This document shows, piece after piece, positions 34,684-43,144 of a stretch of DNA of 64,000 bases. The position numbers were made by a program, and so were the translations under genes. The DNA is from Chitinophaga rhizophila (GTDB taxonomy: Bacteria; Bacteroidota; Bacteroidia; Chitinophagales; Chitinophagaceae), in contig NZ_JAICCF010000006.1 of assembly GCF_019492185.1 (NCBI RefSeq), positions 62,001 to 126,000 on the forward strand, written 5' to 3'. The notes below the pieces were generated by a model. That model saw nothing but the letters and a program-made list of their open reading frames with translations. It had not been told where the DNA came from and searched no databases. Position 1 is the first letter of the stretch. Every line of letters starts with the position of its first letter.

Positions 34684-34827
34684 AAACGGGTGTCGTTGGA
34701 AAGTAATACTTCGACTCCAAACGATTGTGATTTGCTACGGGGGTTCGAGTCCCTCTCCGTCAACAGGCGGGTGGTCGAGATGGTTAGGCGCAGATGGTAT
34801 GTTATTTTCCGGGTTATTACCCCGTTT
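34684..34827 (+). ncRNA. Y-RNA-like RNA, unit 4 (permuted tRNA mimic)
   Basis: Outer stem AAACGGG/CCCGTTT, signature GGTGTCGTTGGAAAG (34689-34703), inner GGAAA/TTTCC and 3' strand GGGTTATTACC. AATACTTCG follows. The mimic has a T-arm (GGGGGTTCGAGTCCCTC), a 5-bp acceptor-like helix (CCGTC/GGCGG) closed by AACA, and a D-arm like that of Leu/Ser tRNAs (GTGGTCGAGATGGTTAGGCG). Confidence 0.8.
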
Positions 34828-34840
34828 CTTATTTTCTTAG

Positions 34841-34971
34841 AACAGGTGTCGTTAGAGAGCATTCCTTCGTTTCAGGGTGGAGAAGAGAGGTTTGATTCCT
34901 CTCCCTGTCTGCGGATAGGTAGTTTAATGTTAAAATGTCGTCGCAAAGGGCTCTCGATTTTTTACCCTGTT
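34841..34971 (+). ncRNA. Y-RNA-like RNA, unit 5 (permuted tRNA mimic)
   Basis: Outer stem AACAGG/CCTGTT, signature GGTGTCGTTAGAGAGC (34845-34860), inner GAGAGC/GCTCTC and 3' strand GATTTTTTACC. TTCCTTCG follows, a variant of TACTTCG. The mimic has a T-arm (GAGAGG TTTGATT CCTCTC), an acceptor-like helix CCTGTC/GATAGG closed by TGCG, and a D-arm of the reduced type (TAGTTTAATGTTAAAAT). A T-run follows the outer stem and could end or slow transcription. Confidence 0.78.
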
Positions 34972-34987
34972 TTTTTAACTGCTTATG

Positions 34988-35117
34988 GCAGGTGTCGTAG
35001 GAAAGCAATACTTCGTTAATCTATGGGTCGGAGGTTCGATTCCTTCACTGTCGGGTTAAACCGGCAGGTAGCTCAGTTGGTAGAGCAATAGCTTGTAGCT
35101 TCCGCATTTTACCCTGC
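34988..35117 (+). ncRNA. Y-RNA-like RNA, unit 6 (permuted tRNA mimic)
   Basis: The clearest unit. Outer stem GCAGG/CCTGC, signature GGTGTCGTAGGAAAGC (34991-35006), inner GGAAAGC/GCTTCC and 3' strand GCATTTTACC. AATACTTCG follows. The mimic is a T-arm around GGTTCGATTCC (35033-35043), an acceptor-like 7-bp helix CTGTCGG/CCGGCAG closed by GTTAAA, and a near-perfect D-arm GTAGCTCAGTTGGTAGAGC. This permuted order matches the tRNA-mimicking module of bacterial Y RNAs. Confidence 0.83.
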
Positions 35118-35170
35118 TGTAACTTTTCTTGTTTTTAAATGAAGTTAACATTTTCATTCTTTAATGTATC

Positions 35171-35200
35171 AGGGAGAAATATCCATTTCTCCCTTTTTTT
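35171..35200 (+). terminator. Rho-independent terminator of the Y-RNA-like array
   Basis: A perfect 10-bp stem (AGGGAGAAAT with ATTTCTCCCT, loop ATCC) followed by a T-run on the plus strand, 54 nt after the last unit. Confidence 0.85.
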
Positions 35201-35609
35201 ACGTGCACTGAAGTTATCCACATTTTCGCTACGCATTATGGCTGCGTAATGCTGTTGTATCTTTGTTATGTAAACATGAAGATCAAACAGACAAAATATC
35301 AGTCCTATTGAATACAAGCCCGTTTAGAAGCAGATAACCCCTGATTCTGAGCACGAAAATCAATCTTGTAACGTACAAAGCCTTTGTTATGTAAGTGCAT
35401 TTTTTTCATCGACTCGTGAAACCAATTTGTTGAGTAATATCCTTTTACGATGTAACACACTTTCACAGGTGCCCGTGTTTTTGCATGCTATATGCGGGCA
35501 CTGATTTCACACCTTCTTTATGTGATACTGCGTGATCCGGCAGCATCTTATATAGTAACGATCAGTACTGACGTATCAGGGTCATTATGTGCATGGGTAG
35601 CCGATACTT
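35201..35609. other. Non-coding region with promoter box and repeats
   Basis: No gene seen. It holds a perfect -7 box, TATCTTTG (35258-35265). A 13-nt direct repeat CTTTGTTATGTAA occurs at 35261-35273 and 35382-35394. A hairpin GTGCCCG/CGGGCAC lies at 35469-35501. It probably serves as promoter and leader for the following hypothetical gene. Confidence 0.45.
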
Positions 35610-36164
35610 GTGCATGATTACAAACATACTTACAAAGATTTTCAACCTACTATGCTGCATTCTAAGATGAATCAATTTGTCGCTACTTATTTTAACAATG
35701 GCCATCCCGGCCATCTGTCAAGACCTGGTCAACTGGCATCCGGTGGTGCTATTACTACAGTAGCAACAATTGATAATAGTGTATTGAAGCGTACAAACGG
35801 GTTACTGGAATTATCCGGTTTCGGATCAGTAGATAATATTGATCCTTTATCTACCTCGCAGGATGACCTGATCATGGTATTCGGAGATGAGAGAGACCAG
35901 CACCAGGAGCTGGTATTATTTGATCAGGCTTTCAAAGAAAGTAACGTGACATTCCGCATTAATATGCAATTGCATATGGCCGGCATTTCCTTTGAAGGCG
36001 TGTGTACGATTAGTTTTTCAACAGGTGAGGTAAAGACCTGCTACGTATATATACCTGATGTGGGTGAGAACAATTTCACTGCTGTCCGGTTCAAAAACTC
36101 CAAACGTTCTAATAGTGACGTACAAACAATTCTTAGGGCATTTCATATAGTGCTCATACAGTAG
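35610..36164 (+). CDS. Hypothetical protein
   Basis: A 184-residue soluble protein without signal peptide or membrane segments and no recognised domain. It is beta-rich in the second half (VTFRINMQLHMAGISFEGVC; GEVKTCYVYIPDVGENNF). Alternative starts at Met15 or Met20 (MLHSK, MNQFVATYF) are possible. It lies alone between the Y-RNA-like array and a convergent MFS gene. Confidence 0.55.
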   Translation: MHDYKHTYKDFQPTMLHSKMNQFVATYFNNGHPGHLSRPGQLASGGAITTVATIDNSVLKRTNGLLELSGFGSVDNIDPLSTSQDDLIMVFGDERDQHQELVLFDQAFKESNVTFRINMQLHMAGISFEGVCTISFSTGEVKTCYVYIPDVGENNFTAVRFKNSKRSNSDVQTILRAFHIVLIQ

Positions 36165-36388
36165 CGCAGAACTCATCCATTATTTCGTTAGGAGCCGCGG
36201 TCTCCGTCAGTGTATAGTGGCAAGGCGCCTGCTGCTTGCACTGATCCCTTCCTTAACCCCAGTCCTGTTACCTGTACCGCCCCTTTTAGATAATCTATGC
36301 CGACCTTGCTTCCATTGTTGTTTTCCTCATAGTGTTTCAGTCTGGTTCTTTGCGGCGCCAGGCTGGACACACTATTTATAATCAGCCG

Positions 36389-37633
36389 TTATCTCATATA
36401 TCTGAACCTGATAACGTGCAGCACCCTGATCCAATGACTGATCCCACGTTGGTGCAGCATAAAGACCAGCACGATCAATATTCCCAGTATACCTTCCGCA
36501 AATACCACCACTCCTACGCCAAAGCAATGTGCGAGATATCCTATTACGAGACTACCAATTGGTAACATACCCTGGTATGACATGATGTAGTAGCTTAATG
36601 TTCTGGCTCTCATTTCTGAAGATGCATGTGTTTGCAGGTAGGTGTTGATAGCAGAGTTCTGAATCATTAATCCACCGCCAGTAGCAGCTGTAGCAGCCAG
36701 TGCCAGCACAATAGATGATGATACAGCTAATCCCAGCAGCGCTACCGCGAATACCACACTTGACAGGATAGTTAGTTTAACGAGGTCATGTCCGGGTTTA
36801 AGCGTGGCCATAAAGACAGCACCGAACAATGCACCGAGTCCTGCTGCGCTTTCAAACCAGCTGAAGGTAGTAGCATCTCCGTGAAATACATCTTTGGCAA
36901 ATACAGGTAACAAAGTAGTGTAAGGTATCACCAGCAGACTGGAAGCTGCCAGCAGCAGTATCAGTGAAGACAGGTCAGGAGACTCGCGCAGGTAGTCATA
37001 TCCTTTACGCAGATCTGCCCAGATGTTCACATCAGAACGGGATGCGGGTATCAGTGTCAGTTTCATCATCACCAGACAACAAATCACTGCGATAAAGCTC
37101 AGGAAATTAAGCAGGAAGCAGATATTTTCTCCGAATGAGCTGAGAATAATACCGGCCAGCGCAGGGCCAACCAGTCTGGCTGCGTTAAAGGCGGAAGAGT
37201 TGAGGGCAATCGCATTAGGCAAGTCTTCTTTATCATCCACCAGGTCAACCATTAGCGCCTGGCGCGCTGTTGTATCAAAGGCGTTGATCAATCCCTGCAC
37301 GAGGCTCAGTGCGGCGATCCAGAGCATACTGTAGTAATTCAGCCAGACCATGGCTGCGAGCACGCCTGCCTGTAGCATGAGACCTATCTGGGTCACCATG
37401 ACCACTTTAAATTTATTGTGTCTGTCTATGAAGCTACCTGCAAAAGGGGCCAGTACAAGAGAAGGGATCAGGCTTAGAAATGTGACCAGTCCCAGTAGGA
37501 AGGCCGACCCTGTGATGCGGTATACCAGCCAGCTGATGGCTACTCTTTGCATCCAGGTACCTACAAGTGATATGGCTTGACCTATAAAATGAAGTCGGAA
37601 GTTATGGTGTTTTAGTGAGCGAAATATTGGCAT
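36389..37633 (-). CDS. MFS transporter (DHA3/EntS-like)
   Basis: A 414-residue transporter with about 12 membrane helices. The start FRSLKHHNFRLHFIGQAISL and loop FAGSFIDRHNKFKVVM (motif A-like) match the drug/siderophore exporter subgroup. It is divergent from a MarR gene with a shared palindrome in the gap, so efflux of a toxic compound under MarR control is likely. Start at 37633 by family; 37645 is also possible. Confidence 0.87.
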   Translation of the reverse strand: MPIFRSLKHHNFRLHFIGQAISLVGTWMQRVAISWLVYRITGSAFLLGLVTFLSLIPSLVLAPFAGSFIDRHNKFKVVMVTQIGLMLQAGVLAAMVWLNYYSMLWIAALSLVQGLINAFDTTARQALMVDLVDDKEDLPNAIALNSSAFNAARLVGPALAGIILSSFGENICFLLNFLSFIAVICCLVMMKLTLIPASRSDVNIWADLRKGYDYLRESPDLSSLILLLAASSLLVIPYTTLLPVFAKDVFHGDATTFSWFESAAGLGALFGAVFMATLKPGHDLVKLTILSSVVFAVALLGLAVSSSIVLALAATAATGGGLMIQNSAINTYLQTHASSEMRARTLSYYIMSYQGMLPIGSLVIGYLAHCFGVGVVVFAEGILGILIVLVFMLHQRGISHWIRVLHVIRFRYMR

Positions 37634-37651
37634 TTTATAAAGCAAATTAAT

Positions 37652-37665
37652 AAAGTTACTTTACA
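37652..37665 (-). promoter_or_regulatory. Probable MarR operator, MFS side
   Basis: AAAGTTACTTTACA contains the palindrome AAAGT-T-ACTTT. An exact copy in the opposite orientation lies at 37834-37847 before marR. On the minus strand it overlaps a TAACTTTA -7-like box for the MFS gene. Confidence 0.6.
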
Positions 37666-37833
37666 AAAGTACGACTTTTATCTGGATTTCATCCAGGCGG
37701 CGAGTTGCCAGAAGGCTGATTTTGAACATCCAACCACCTATTAATACTGTAAAGTAGGCCACAACAGGGCAACAAGGCAGAACGGAATTTATTTATTCTT
37801 TTAGGGTCGGCTAACTATAGGTAGTTAGAAAAA

Positions 37834-37848
37834 TGTAAAGTAACTTTG
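37834..37848 (+). promoter_or_regulatory. Probable MarR operator overlapping the -7 box
   Basis: TGTAAAGTAACTTT is the complement of the MFS-side site. TAACTTTG (37841-37848) within it is a perfect -7 box, 17 nt before the MarR start codon. Binding here would block the promoter. Confidence 0.62.
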
Positions 37849-37865
37849 CCAATTGACTTGAAATT

Positions 37866-38300
37866 ATGTCCGCAAACACTTATGAAGTAGCTGCTTCTTT
37901 ACGCAGTACTGTTACCCGTCTGGTAAGACAGCTACGCAAACAAAACATCAGCTCTGACTTTTCCAATGCGGAACTGCTTACTATGGGGCTGCTGGATCAG
38001 CATGGAAAACTACTCCCTTCTGCCCTTGCAGAGATGGAGCGGATATCTGCGCAGGCCATCTCTCAGATACTCAACCGGTTGGAGGAAGTAGGCTGTGTAA
38101 ACCGCGTTATGGACGAAACGGACAAAAGGAAGTCAGTAGTTTCGTTGACAGAGAAGGGCAAAGCGCATCTGTATGAAATCAGGCGTATTAAAGAGGAATG
38201 GCTGGTAAAAGCCATGGAGAAACTGTTCTCTGCCGAGGAACTGGCGCTGATAGAAGCTTTCTTACCCCTGTTACAGCGGCTGGCCGAATACAATGGTTAG
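37866..38300 (+). CDS. MarR family transcriptional regulator
   Basis: A 144-residue winged-helix regulator: SALAEMERISAQAISQILNRLEEVG is the recognition region and DETDKRKSVVSLTEKGKAHL the wing. MarR proteins usually repress themselves and a divergent efflux gene and are released by ligands or oxidation. The paired operators fit this. An OsmC gene follows 23 nt downstream, suggesting a stress-detoxification module. Confidence 0.9.
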   Translation: MSANTYEVAASLRSTVTRLVRQLRKQNISSDFSNAELLTMGLLDQHGKLLPSALAEMERISAQAISQILNRLEEVGCVNRVMDETDKRKSVVSLTEKGKAHLYEIRRIKEEWLVKAMEKLFSAEELALIEAFLPLLQRLAEYNG

Positions 38301-38323
38301 ATCATTATTCACGTTATATAATT

Positions 38324-38791
38324 ATGAAAGGCACACACAACTATACAATGACAACCCGCTGGACGGGCAATACAGGTACCGGTACCTCTGCATACAATGC
38401 TTATGAACGCAATCATATTCTGCAGGCTGAAGGAAAACCTGAGATACCTGGTTCCTCAGATCCGGGCTTCCGTGGTGATAAATCCCGCTATAACCCGGAA
38501 GAGATGCTGGTAGGCTCCTTATCTACCTGTCACATGTTATGGTATCTGCACCTTTGCGCTACCGCAGGGGTAATAGTAGTTGATTATGTGGATCATGCAA
38601 CTGGTACCATGATTGAAACAGCTGACGGCGGAGGGTATTTCTCTGAGGTAACTTTACATCCGGAGGTAACTATTACAGATCCGGCGATGATTGAAACAGC
38701 CAATTCGCTGCATGAAAAGGCAAATAAGTTGTGTTTTATTGCTAACTCTGTGAAGTTCCCGGTACATCACGAGGCAAAGTGCCGGGTGTAG
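38324..38791 (+). CDS. OsmC-family protein
   Basis: A 155-residue protein with OsmC topology. The first Cys is in LVGSLSTCHMLWYLHLC and the second in KANKLCFIANSVKFPV. The N-terminal domain (TTRWTGNTGTGTSAYNAY) differs from the peroxidase at 26067, placing it in the broader OsmC-like group whose substrates are unclear. It is co-oriented with marR at short spacing, so probably in the same operon. Confidence 0.85.
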   Translation: MKGTHNYTMTTRWTGNTGTGTSAYNAYERNHILQAEGKPEIPGSSDPGFRGDKSRYNPEEMLVGSLSTCHMLWYLHLCATAGVIVVDYVDHATGTMIETADGGGYFSEVTLHPEVTITDPAMIETANSLHEKANKLCFIANSVKFPVHHEAKCRV

Positions 38792-39015
38792 TTGTGAAAG
38801 ACCCGATAACTACTAAAAACAGTAAGTAGTGCCACTCACCGGATCTATGCCGTTCATCAATTTTCTTATCCAAAAGAGAGAAAAAAGCATAAAAAGGCGT
38901 TAAAATACAATGAAACTACCCAACTTCCGATGATTTTAACATTTGTGTCCTGATAAAATGAGCTAAATTTATATATGTATAACGTCAGCGCTTACACCCG
39001 CAAACCTATGTACGT

Positions 39016-39651
39016 ATGAACAAGACATTAAAAACTGGATTGGTTGTTACATCATTAGGACTGCTTACTGTGCTTTATGCATTCAGGCAGGAAGCACCGT
39101 TGCGCTCGGGAGACGTTATATTTCAAACATCTATGTCGCCACAATGTGAAGCAGTAAGACTGGCTACACATTCAAAGTTTAGTCATTGTGGCATGATATG
39201 GAAAGTGAAGGGCAAGGACTATGTACTGGAAGCGGTACAACCGGTCAGAATGACGCCACTTGATGAGTGGATTACCCATGGGGAGGGGAAAAAATATGTG
39301 GTACGCCGCCTTAAAAATGCAGATAGTTTATTGACCGGCAAAGTATTACAGAAGATGGAGGCAGAAGGCAGGAAGATGCTGGGCAAATCTTATGATGGAT
39401 ACTTTGAATGGTCCGACGATAAAATATACTGCTCTGAGTTGGTATGGAAGATCTATAAGAGAGGTGCGGGGGTAGAAGCAGGGAAACTGCAACAAATGAA
39501 AGAGTTTGATTTGAGCAGTAAACCTGTTAAAGAGATTATCCGTGAACGTTATGGCGATAACCTTCCTGTAAATGAAACGGTTATCTCCCCGCAAAGCGTC
39601 TATGAGAGCAGTTTATTTGAGACCGTAAGGTCGAAATATGGCGAAAAATAG
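39016..39651 (+). CDS. YiiX-like cysteine hydrolase (permuted NlpC/P60)
   Basis: A 211-residue protein with an N-terminal hydrophobic anchor or signal (residues ~7-22). Residues that fit the permuted papain fold of YiiX/YebB enzymes are His57 in SKFSHCGM and Cys139 in DDKIYCSELVWK. The family is thought to cleave lipid- or peptide-amide bonds in the envelope. A position outside the cytoplasmic membrane is inferred from the N-terminus. No neighbour suggests a pathway. Confidence 0.8.
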   Translation: MNKTLKTGLVVTSLGLLTVLYAFRQEAPLRSGDVIFQTSMSPQCEAVRLATHSKFSHCGMIWKVKGKDYVLEAVQPVRMTPLDEWITHGEGKKYVVRRLKNADSLLTGKVLQKMEAEGRKMLGKSYDGYFEWSDDKIYCSELVWKIYKRGAGVEAGKLQQMKEFDLSSKPVKEIIRERYGDNLPVNETVISPQSVYESSLFETVRSKYGEK

Positions 39652-39750
39652 TATTATCTCAGTAACTTTGTACTCTAAGGTCTGGTCTAACCAGTAAGAA
39701 CAAGGTTCGATTTTTTATATCAACGGCGTAGTACCGTTTATTCCAATCCT

Positions 39751-40839
39751 ATGAATATGAAAAGATTTTCTACATTTCTTTTGCTGTCCACAGCATTTTC
39801 TATCCCTACTATTGCCCAGAATTACAAGCAGGATTTTGAGAAGTTAAGCAACAGTGGAGACACCACCAAGCAACGTGTATTGCTCGCGAAATGGGAAAAA
39901 GCAAAACCCAATGACGCAGAACTTTACATTGCTTACTTCAATTACTACGTGTCTAAAAGTAAAACGGAAGTAGTTACCATCAATCACACTGCTAACGGCT
40001 CCAATGTCCTGAAAGCCGGAAAGAATGGTGATCCTGCTGGTTATACCAGTGAAGTGGGATACAAAAAAGATCCACTGAACAAAGGATTTAAATACATTAA
40101 CACAGGTATTTCAAAATTTCCTTCCAGATTGGATATGCGCTTCGGCAAGATCTACATGCTGGGAGAGAATTATAATTATACCTACCTCACAAAAGAACTG
40201 GTGTCTGCTATCAACTATGGCCATACCATTAGCAATAAATGGAAATGGGCAGATAACAAACCGCTGGATAAACCAGAACAGTTCATGCTCAATGCCGTAC
40301 AGGAATATGTCGCGCAGATATACAACGTTGGTAAGAGCCAGGCCGATAACATTAAACTGATCTCTGAGACCGTTCTGAAATATTATCCTAAACATGTTGA
40401 AAGCCTGTCCGACTTAGGTCTGGCATACACACTGAAAGAAGACCTGGATAATGCACTGAAGACCTTCCTGAAGGCTAATGCAATTGCGCCTAAAGATTAC
40501 ATTGTACTGAATAACATTGCAAACATCTATGCTAAAAAAGGCGACGATGCTAATGCAATAAAATATTACGAACAGACGCTGAAAGTAGGCGATGCAGAAG
40601 CAAAGGAACTGGCAAGTGCAGAGATCAAAAGAATTAATGCCAAGAAGCCGGTACCAAAAGCAACTATGCCTAAACCAGCTACAGCAAAAACATCTACACA
40701 AAAAACTGCCAGCAGTAAGCCTACTACTACCAAAACAGTAGCAAAGACAAAAGCAGCTACTGATAAGTCAAATGCTTCTAAATCAACTGCAGCTAAAAAC
40801 ACTAAAAAGCCGACAAGCAAAACGCCTTCCAAGCATTAA
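39751..40839 (+). CDS. Secreted TPR protein with Lys/Thr/Ala-rich tail
   Basis: A 362-residue protein with a signal peptide (MKRFSTFLLLSTAFSIPTIAQ), TPR repeats at about residues 205-290 (VESLSDLGLAYTLKEDLDNA; YIVLNNIANIYAKKGDDANA) and a low-complexity basic tail of ~70 residues (many TAK, KTA, STAAK units). The tail may bind nucleic acid or the envelope. Function is unknown. Confidence 0.72.
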   Translation: MNMKRFSTFLLLSTAFSIPTIAQNYKQDFEKLSNSGDTTKQRVLLAKWEKAKPNDAELYIAYFNYYVSKSKTEVVTINHTANGSNVLKAGKNGDPAGYTSEVGYKKDPLNKGFKYINTGISKFPSRLDMRFGKIYMLGENYNYTYLTKELVSAINYGHTISNKWKWADNKPLDKPEQFMLNAVQEYVAQIYNVGKSQADNIKLISETVLKYYPKHVESLSDLGLAYTLKEDLDNALKTFLKANAIAPKDYIVLNNIANIYAKKGDDANAIKYYEQTLKVGDAEAKELASAEIKRINAKKPVPKATMPKPATAKTSTQKTASSKPTTTKTVAKTKAATDKSNASKSTAAKNTKKPTSKTPSKH

Positions 40840-40876
40840 GCATGGAAGGCGCTTACCGGCAAAAAGCAGATTGCAT

Positions 40877-41245
40877 TTATTTAATAGACTGCAGCAAACT
40901 ACAGAACTCCAGTTTCTCGTCTGAAGTCAAAAATGAATTAGCAATCGTTTCATTAATTAAGTCGCTGGTTAGGGAAAATTCATCGTATAGGTCATTTTGT
41001 TCCACTCCGTACTTCTTGGCGGTTGAAAAACGAACGGCCCCCAATATCTCTTTGGAAGGCACTTTCTTCTCTACAAGCAAAGGCCTGATTGAATACAACA
41101 TTTCGTTGTTGGCTATCTCTATCTTCTTTTGATAGTCTGTCTTGCCATGGCTTGAAAAATAATGTCTGGTTACCAGATAAACGATAAGGGCAAGCATTGC
41201 CCCAAAAACTGCAGTAAAAACAACGTTTTCAGATAAGTGCATCAT
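40877..41245 (-). CDS. Hypothetical membrane-anchored small protein
   Basis: A 122-residue protein with one N-terminal membrane helix (VVFTAVFGAMLALIVYLVT) and a charged, helical soluble part (GKTDYQKKIEIANNEMLYSI). No domain recognised. It is convergent with the TPR gene with a 37-nt gap. Confidence 0.58.
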   Translation of the reverse strand: MMHLSENVVFTAVFGAMLALIVYLVTRHYFSSHGKTDYQKKIEIANNEMLYSIRPLLVEKKVPSKEILGAVRFSTAKKYGVEQNDLYDEFSLTSDLINETIANSFLTSDEKLEFCSLLQSIK

Positions 41246-41560
41246 AAATAATTACGAAAGCTTAAGCGTGTATAATATATTAGAAACATACGCAATATAT
41301 GAGCGTGCAGTTTCAATATTAACTGCGTTTATTGTGTGTTTGAACAACCTTCCTTTTCGCTTTCTGTACAACTACCTGTTAATCAATACCCATCAAAATA
41401 TGTACTCATGGAAACACAGATGAGTACTACTACTCGTCGTCAGCAGAAAAAAACAGGATCATGATAAGCTTTTTCCTTACTCCTTAATAACTTATCCTTA
41501 CTTTATCCAGCCGCACTCCTAACTATCTGTTGTGTCAAAAAAAATATTCTAAAAAAATTC
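41246..41560. other. Intergenic region without recognised features
   Basis: About 315 bases upstream of the small membrane-protein gene. No ORF or strong repeat was seen. AT-rich and presumably containing that gene's promoter. Confidence 0.4.
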
Positions 41561-41599
41561 AAAAAGCTCCTGCCAGATGATACCAGCAGGAGCTTTTTT
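41561..41599. terminator. Bidirectional terminator
   Basis: A 13-bp stem (AAAAAGCTCCTGC with GCAGGAGCTTTTT) around a 12-nt loop, flanked by A-runs and T-runs. It terminates the minus-strand phosphodiesterase-like gene that ends at 41617. Confidence 0.85.
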
Positions 41600-41616
41600 C
41601 ACTAAATAATCAATAT

Positions 41617-42546
41617 TTACTTTTTCCAGGAGAGCACTACCATCACCGGGAAGTGATCTGAAGGTACCCGGGCCACATATTTATTCAGCGACACTTCCTT
41701 TGGAAAGTTAGCCGATTGTACCTTCTCTTCCTTGCCGTCGGCCACTACCGGACCACGGTAAGTATCTGTCAGAATACCATATTTTTCCACCTTAAAACGA
41801 TTGGTCAGGAAAATATGATCAATACGGCTGTCGGTCTTACTATTCGGATTGAACGCATTGAAAGTGCCATTCTCCGCATACCGCACAGCGGTGCTCTCGT
41901 AAGCATCTTTCAGCAAACCGGAAGTATTGATCAGTGTATAAGATTCACTGCGTTGATCCACGTTGAAGTCTCCGGTTACAATAGTTGGCGTATTACCAGC
42001 CATCTTCCTTACTTTATCCATCACCAGCTTAGCACTCTCCGCACGGGCTTTTACGCCGACATGGTCCATATGCAGGTTAAAGAAATAGAAAGTAAACCCA
42101 GATCTGATCTCCTTAAACTTACCCCAGGAACACAGCCTCGGTAATACTGCATCCCACCCCTTGTTAGGCTTGTCAGTTACCTCCGCCATCCAGAAATCGC
42201 CATGTTCCAGTAGCCTGAACTTGCTTTTATTGTAAAAGATAGCAGAATACTCACCTGCTTCCTTTCCATCATCACGGCCAACCCCGATGTATTCAAATCC
42301 AGGTAAGGTGTCTTTCAGGTTCTCCAACTGATGGTGCATACATTCCTGCGTACCGAATATATCAAAACCATGAAACCTGATCATGGAGGCAATCACCGGA
42401 TAACGCTGCTTCCATCCATTGCCTTGTTCAGCATCTTCCGTATTATTATCATTACGCATATTATAAGAGGCCACTGTTATTTTCTGGGCCATCACAGTGT
42501 AGCTCAGTAAGGTGAGAACAGCCACCAGAAGCGTTTGTCTTTTCAT
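41617..42546 (-). CDS. Secreted endonuclease/exonuclease/phosphatase family protein
   Basis: About 309 residues with a signal peptide (MKRQTLLVAVLTLLSYTVMAQ). The EEP fold shows its metal and catalytic motifs in order: SYNMRNDN, FGTQECMHHQ, FNLHMDHVG, VTGDFNVDQ, SRIDHIFLT and PSDHFPVMV. Such secreted enzymes may act on nucleic acids, inositol phosphates or phospholipid head groups, and this one cannot be assigned. Two residues could be added by starting at 42552. Confidence 0.88.
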   Translation of the reverse strand: MKRQTLLVAVLTLLSYTVMAQKITVASYNMRNDNNTEDAEQGNGWKQRYPVIASMIRFHGFDIFGTQECMHHQLENLKDTLPGFEYIGVGRDDGKEAGEYSAIFYNKSKFRLLEHGDFWMAEVTDKPNKGWDAVLPRLCSWGKFKEIRSGFTFYFFNLHMDHVGVKARAESAKLVMDKVRKMAGNTPTIVTGDFNVDQRSESYTLINTSGLLKDAYESTAVRYAENGTFNAFNPNSKTDSRIDHIFLTNRFKVEKYGILTDTYRGPVVADGKEEKVQSANFPKEVSLNKYVARVPSDHFPVMVVLSWKK

Positions 42547-42552
42547 CTGCAT

Positions 42553-43144
42553 CTCGTATTTATAATGTTCATTTAATTACACGTACTAAAAGTCACATTC
42601 CTATTACGATACCATTATACCATAAGGCTGGTATTTATACTGAACAGTATCGTTCTGCGGGAACCTGACTGTTATATAACCGGTGTAAGTATAAGAAAAT
42701 ACTAGTGGAGCAGCAACCTCTTTTCTATTACCGGCAATGACGTACTATCCCCAAAAGAAGGCATGCCGCGGAAGTGAGGCCATGTCCTGCTTGTTTCCCT
42801 AGTTTGTAGTACCTAGTGAATGGGAACTTAGGCGGCCGGTAAACTGCTATCCACAGCGCTATACCAGACACTACGGAAGGACCAGGCGACAACCAGTACA
42901 TGAAATTGCTCCCTCTACTGAATGAACAAGCAATAAACCTGCAACGGCCAGAAGGTAAATCAGCGCCTTCCACTGAACGAACAAGCGACGAACTAGCGAC
43001 GGCCAAGCGACGGCCAAGCAAATCTGGCTTTTCGTCCTGAAAAGGAGCTCCAAAAAATAAATCCACCTTTCTGACTTCACTACTGACATAGGGTTGTCAC
43101 AAGCCGCTCGTTACTTTGTTACACAATCACAAAAACACACAATT
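42553..43144. other. Gene-free region containing 11-bp periodic repeats
   Basis: About 590 bases without a supported gene. The long minus-strand reading frame at 42728-43066 is low-complexity and overlaps the repeat tract, so it was not called. The region ends with the promoter of the DinB-fold gene (GTTACTTTG near 43111). Confidence 0.5.
42923..43021. repeat. Degenerate 11-bp tandem repeat
   Basis: Nine in-phase 11-nt units, best as CGAACAAGCGA, CGAACTAGCGA, CGGCCAAGCGA and CGGCCAAGCAA at 42978-43021, with earlier diverged units such as TGAACAAGCAA. Phase can be followed weakly back to about 42868. The 11-bp period equals roughly one helical turn. Confidence 0.7.

Noticed and set aside
34690..35019. 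109-codon frame within the Y-RNA-like array
   Set aside because: It crosses the structured RNA units 4, 5 and 6 and its product shows only translated tRNA-like sequence. The region is better explained as non-coding RNA.
34010..35117. Cluster of ordinary tRNA genes
   Set aside because: Tested because of the T-arm and D-arm sequences. In the repeated units the T-arm precedes the D-arm, the acceptor helix is closed by a loop and no anticodon arm exists, so they cannot be normal tRNAs.
34010..35117. CRISPR array
   Set aside because: Repeats are short (about 8-15 nt), unevenly spaced by 90-420 nt and embedded in conserved secondary structure; no cas genes are near.
42728..43089. Minus-strand reading frames of 72 and 112 codons
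   Set aside because: They lie over the 11-bp repeat tract, show repetitive composition and no domain, and overlap each other in different frames.
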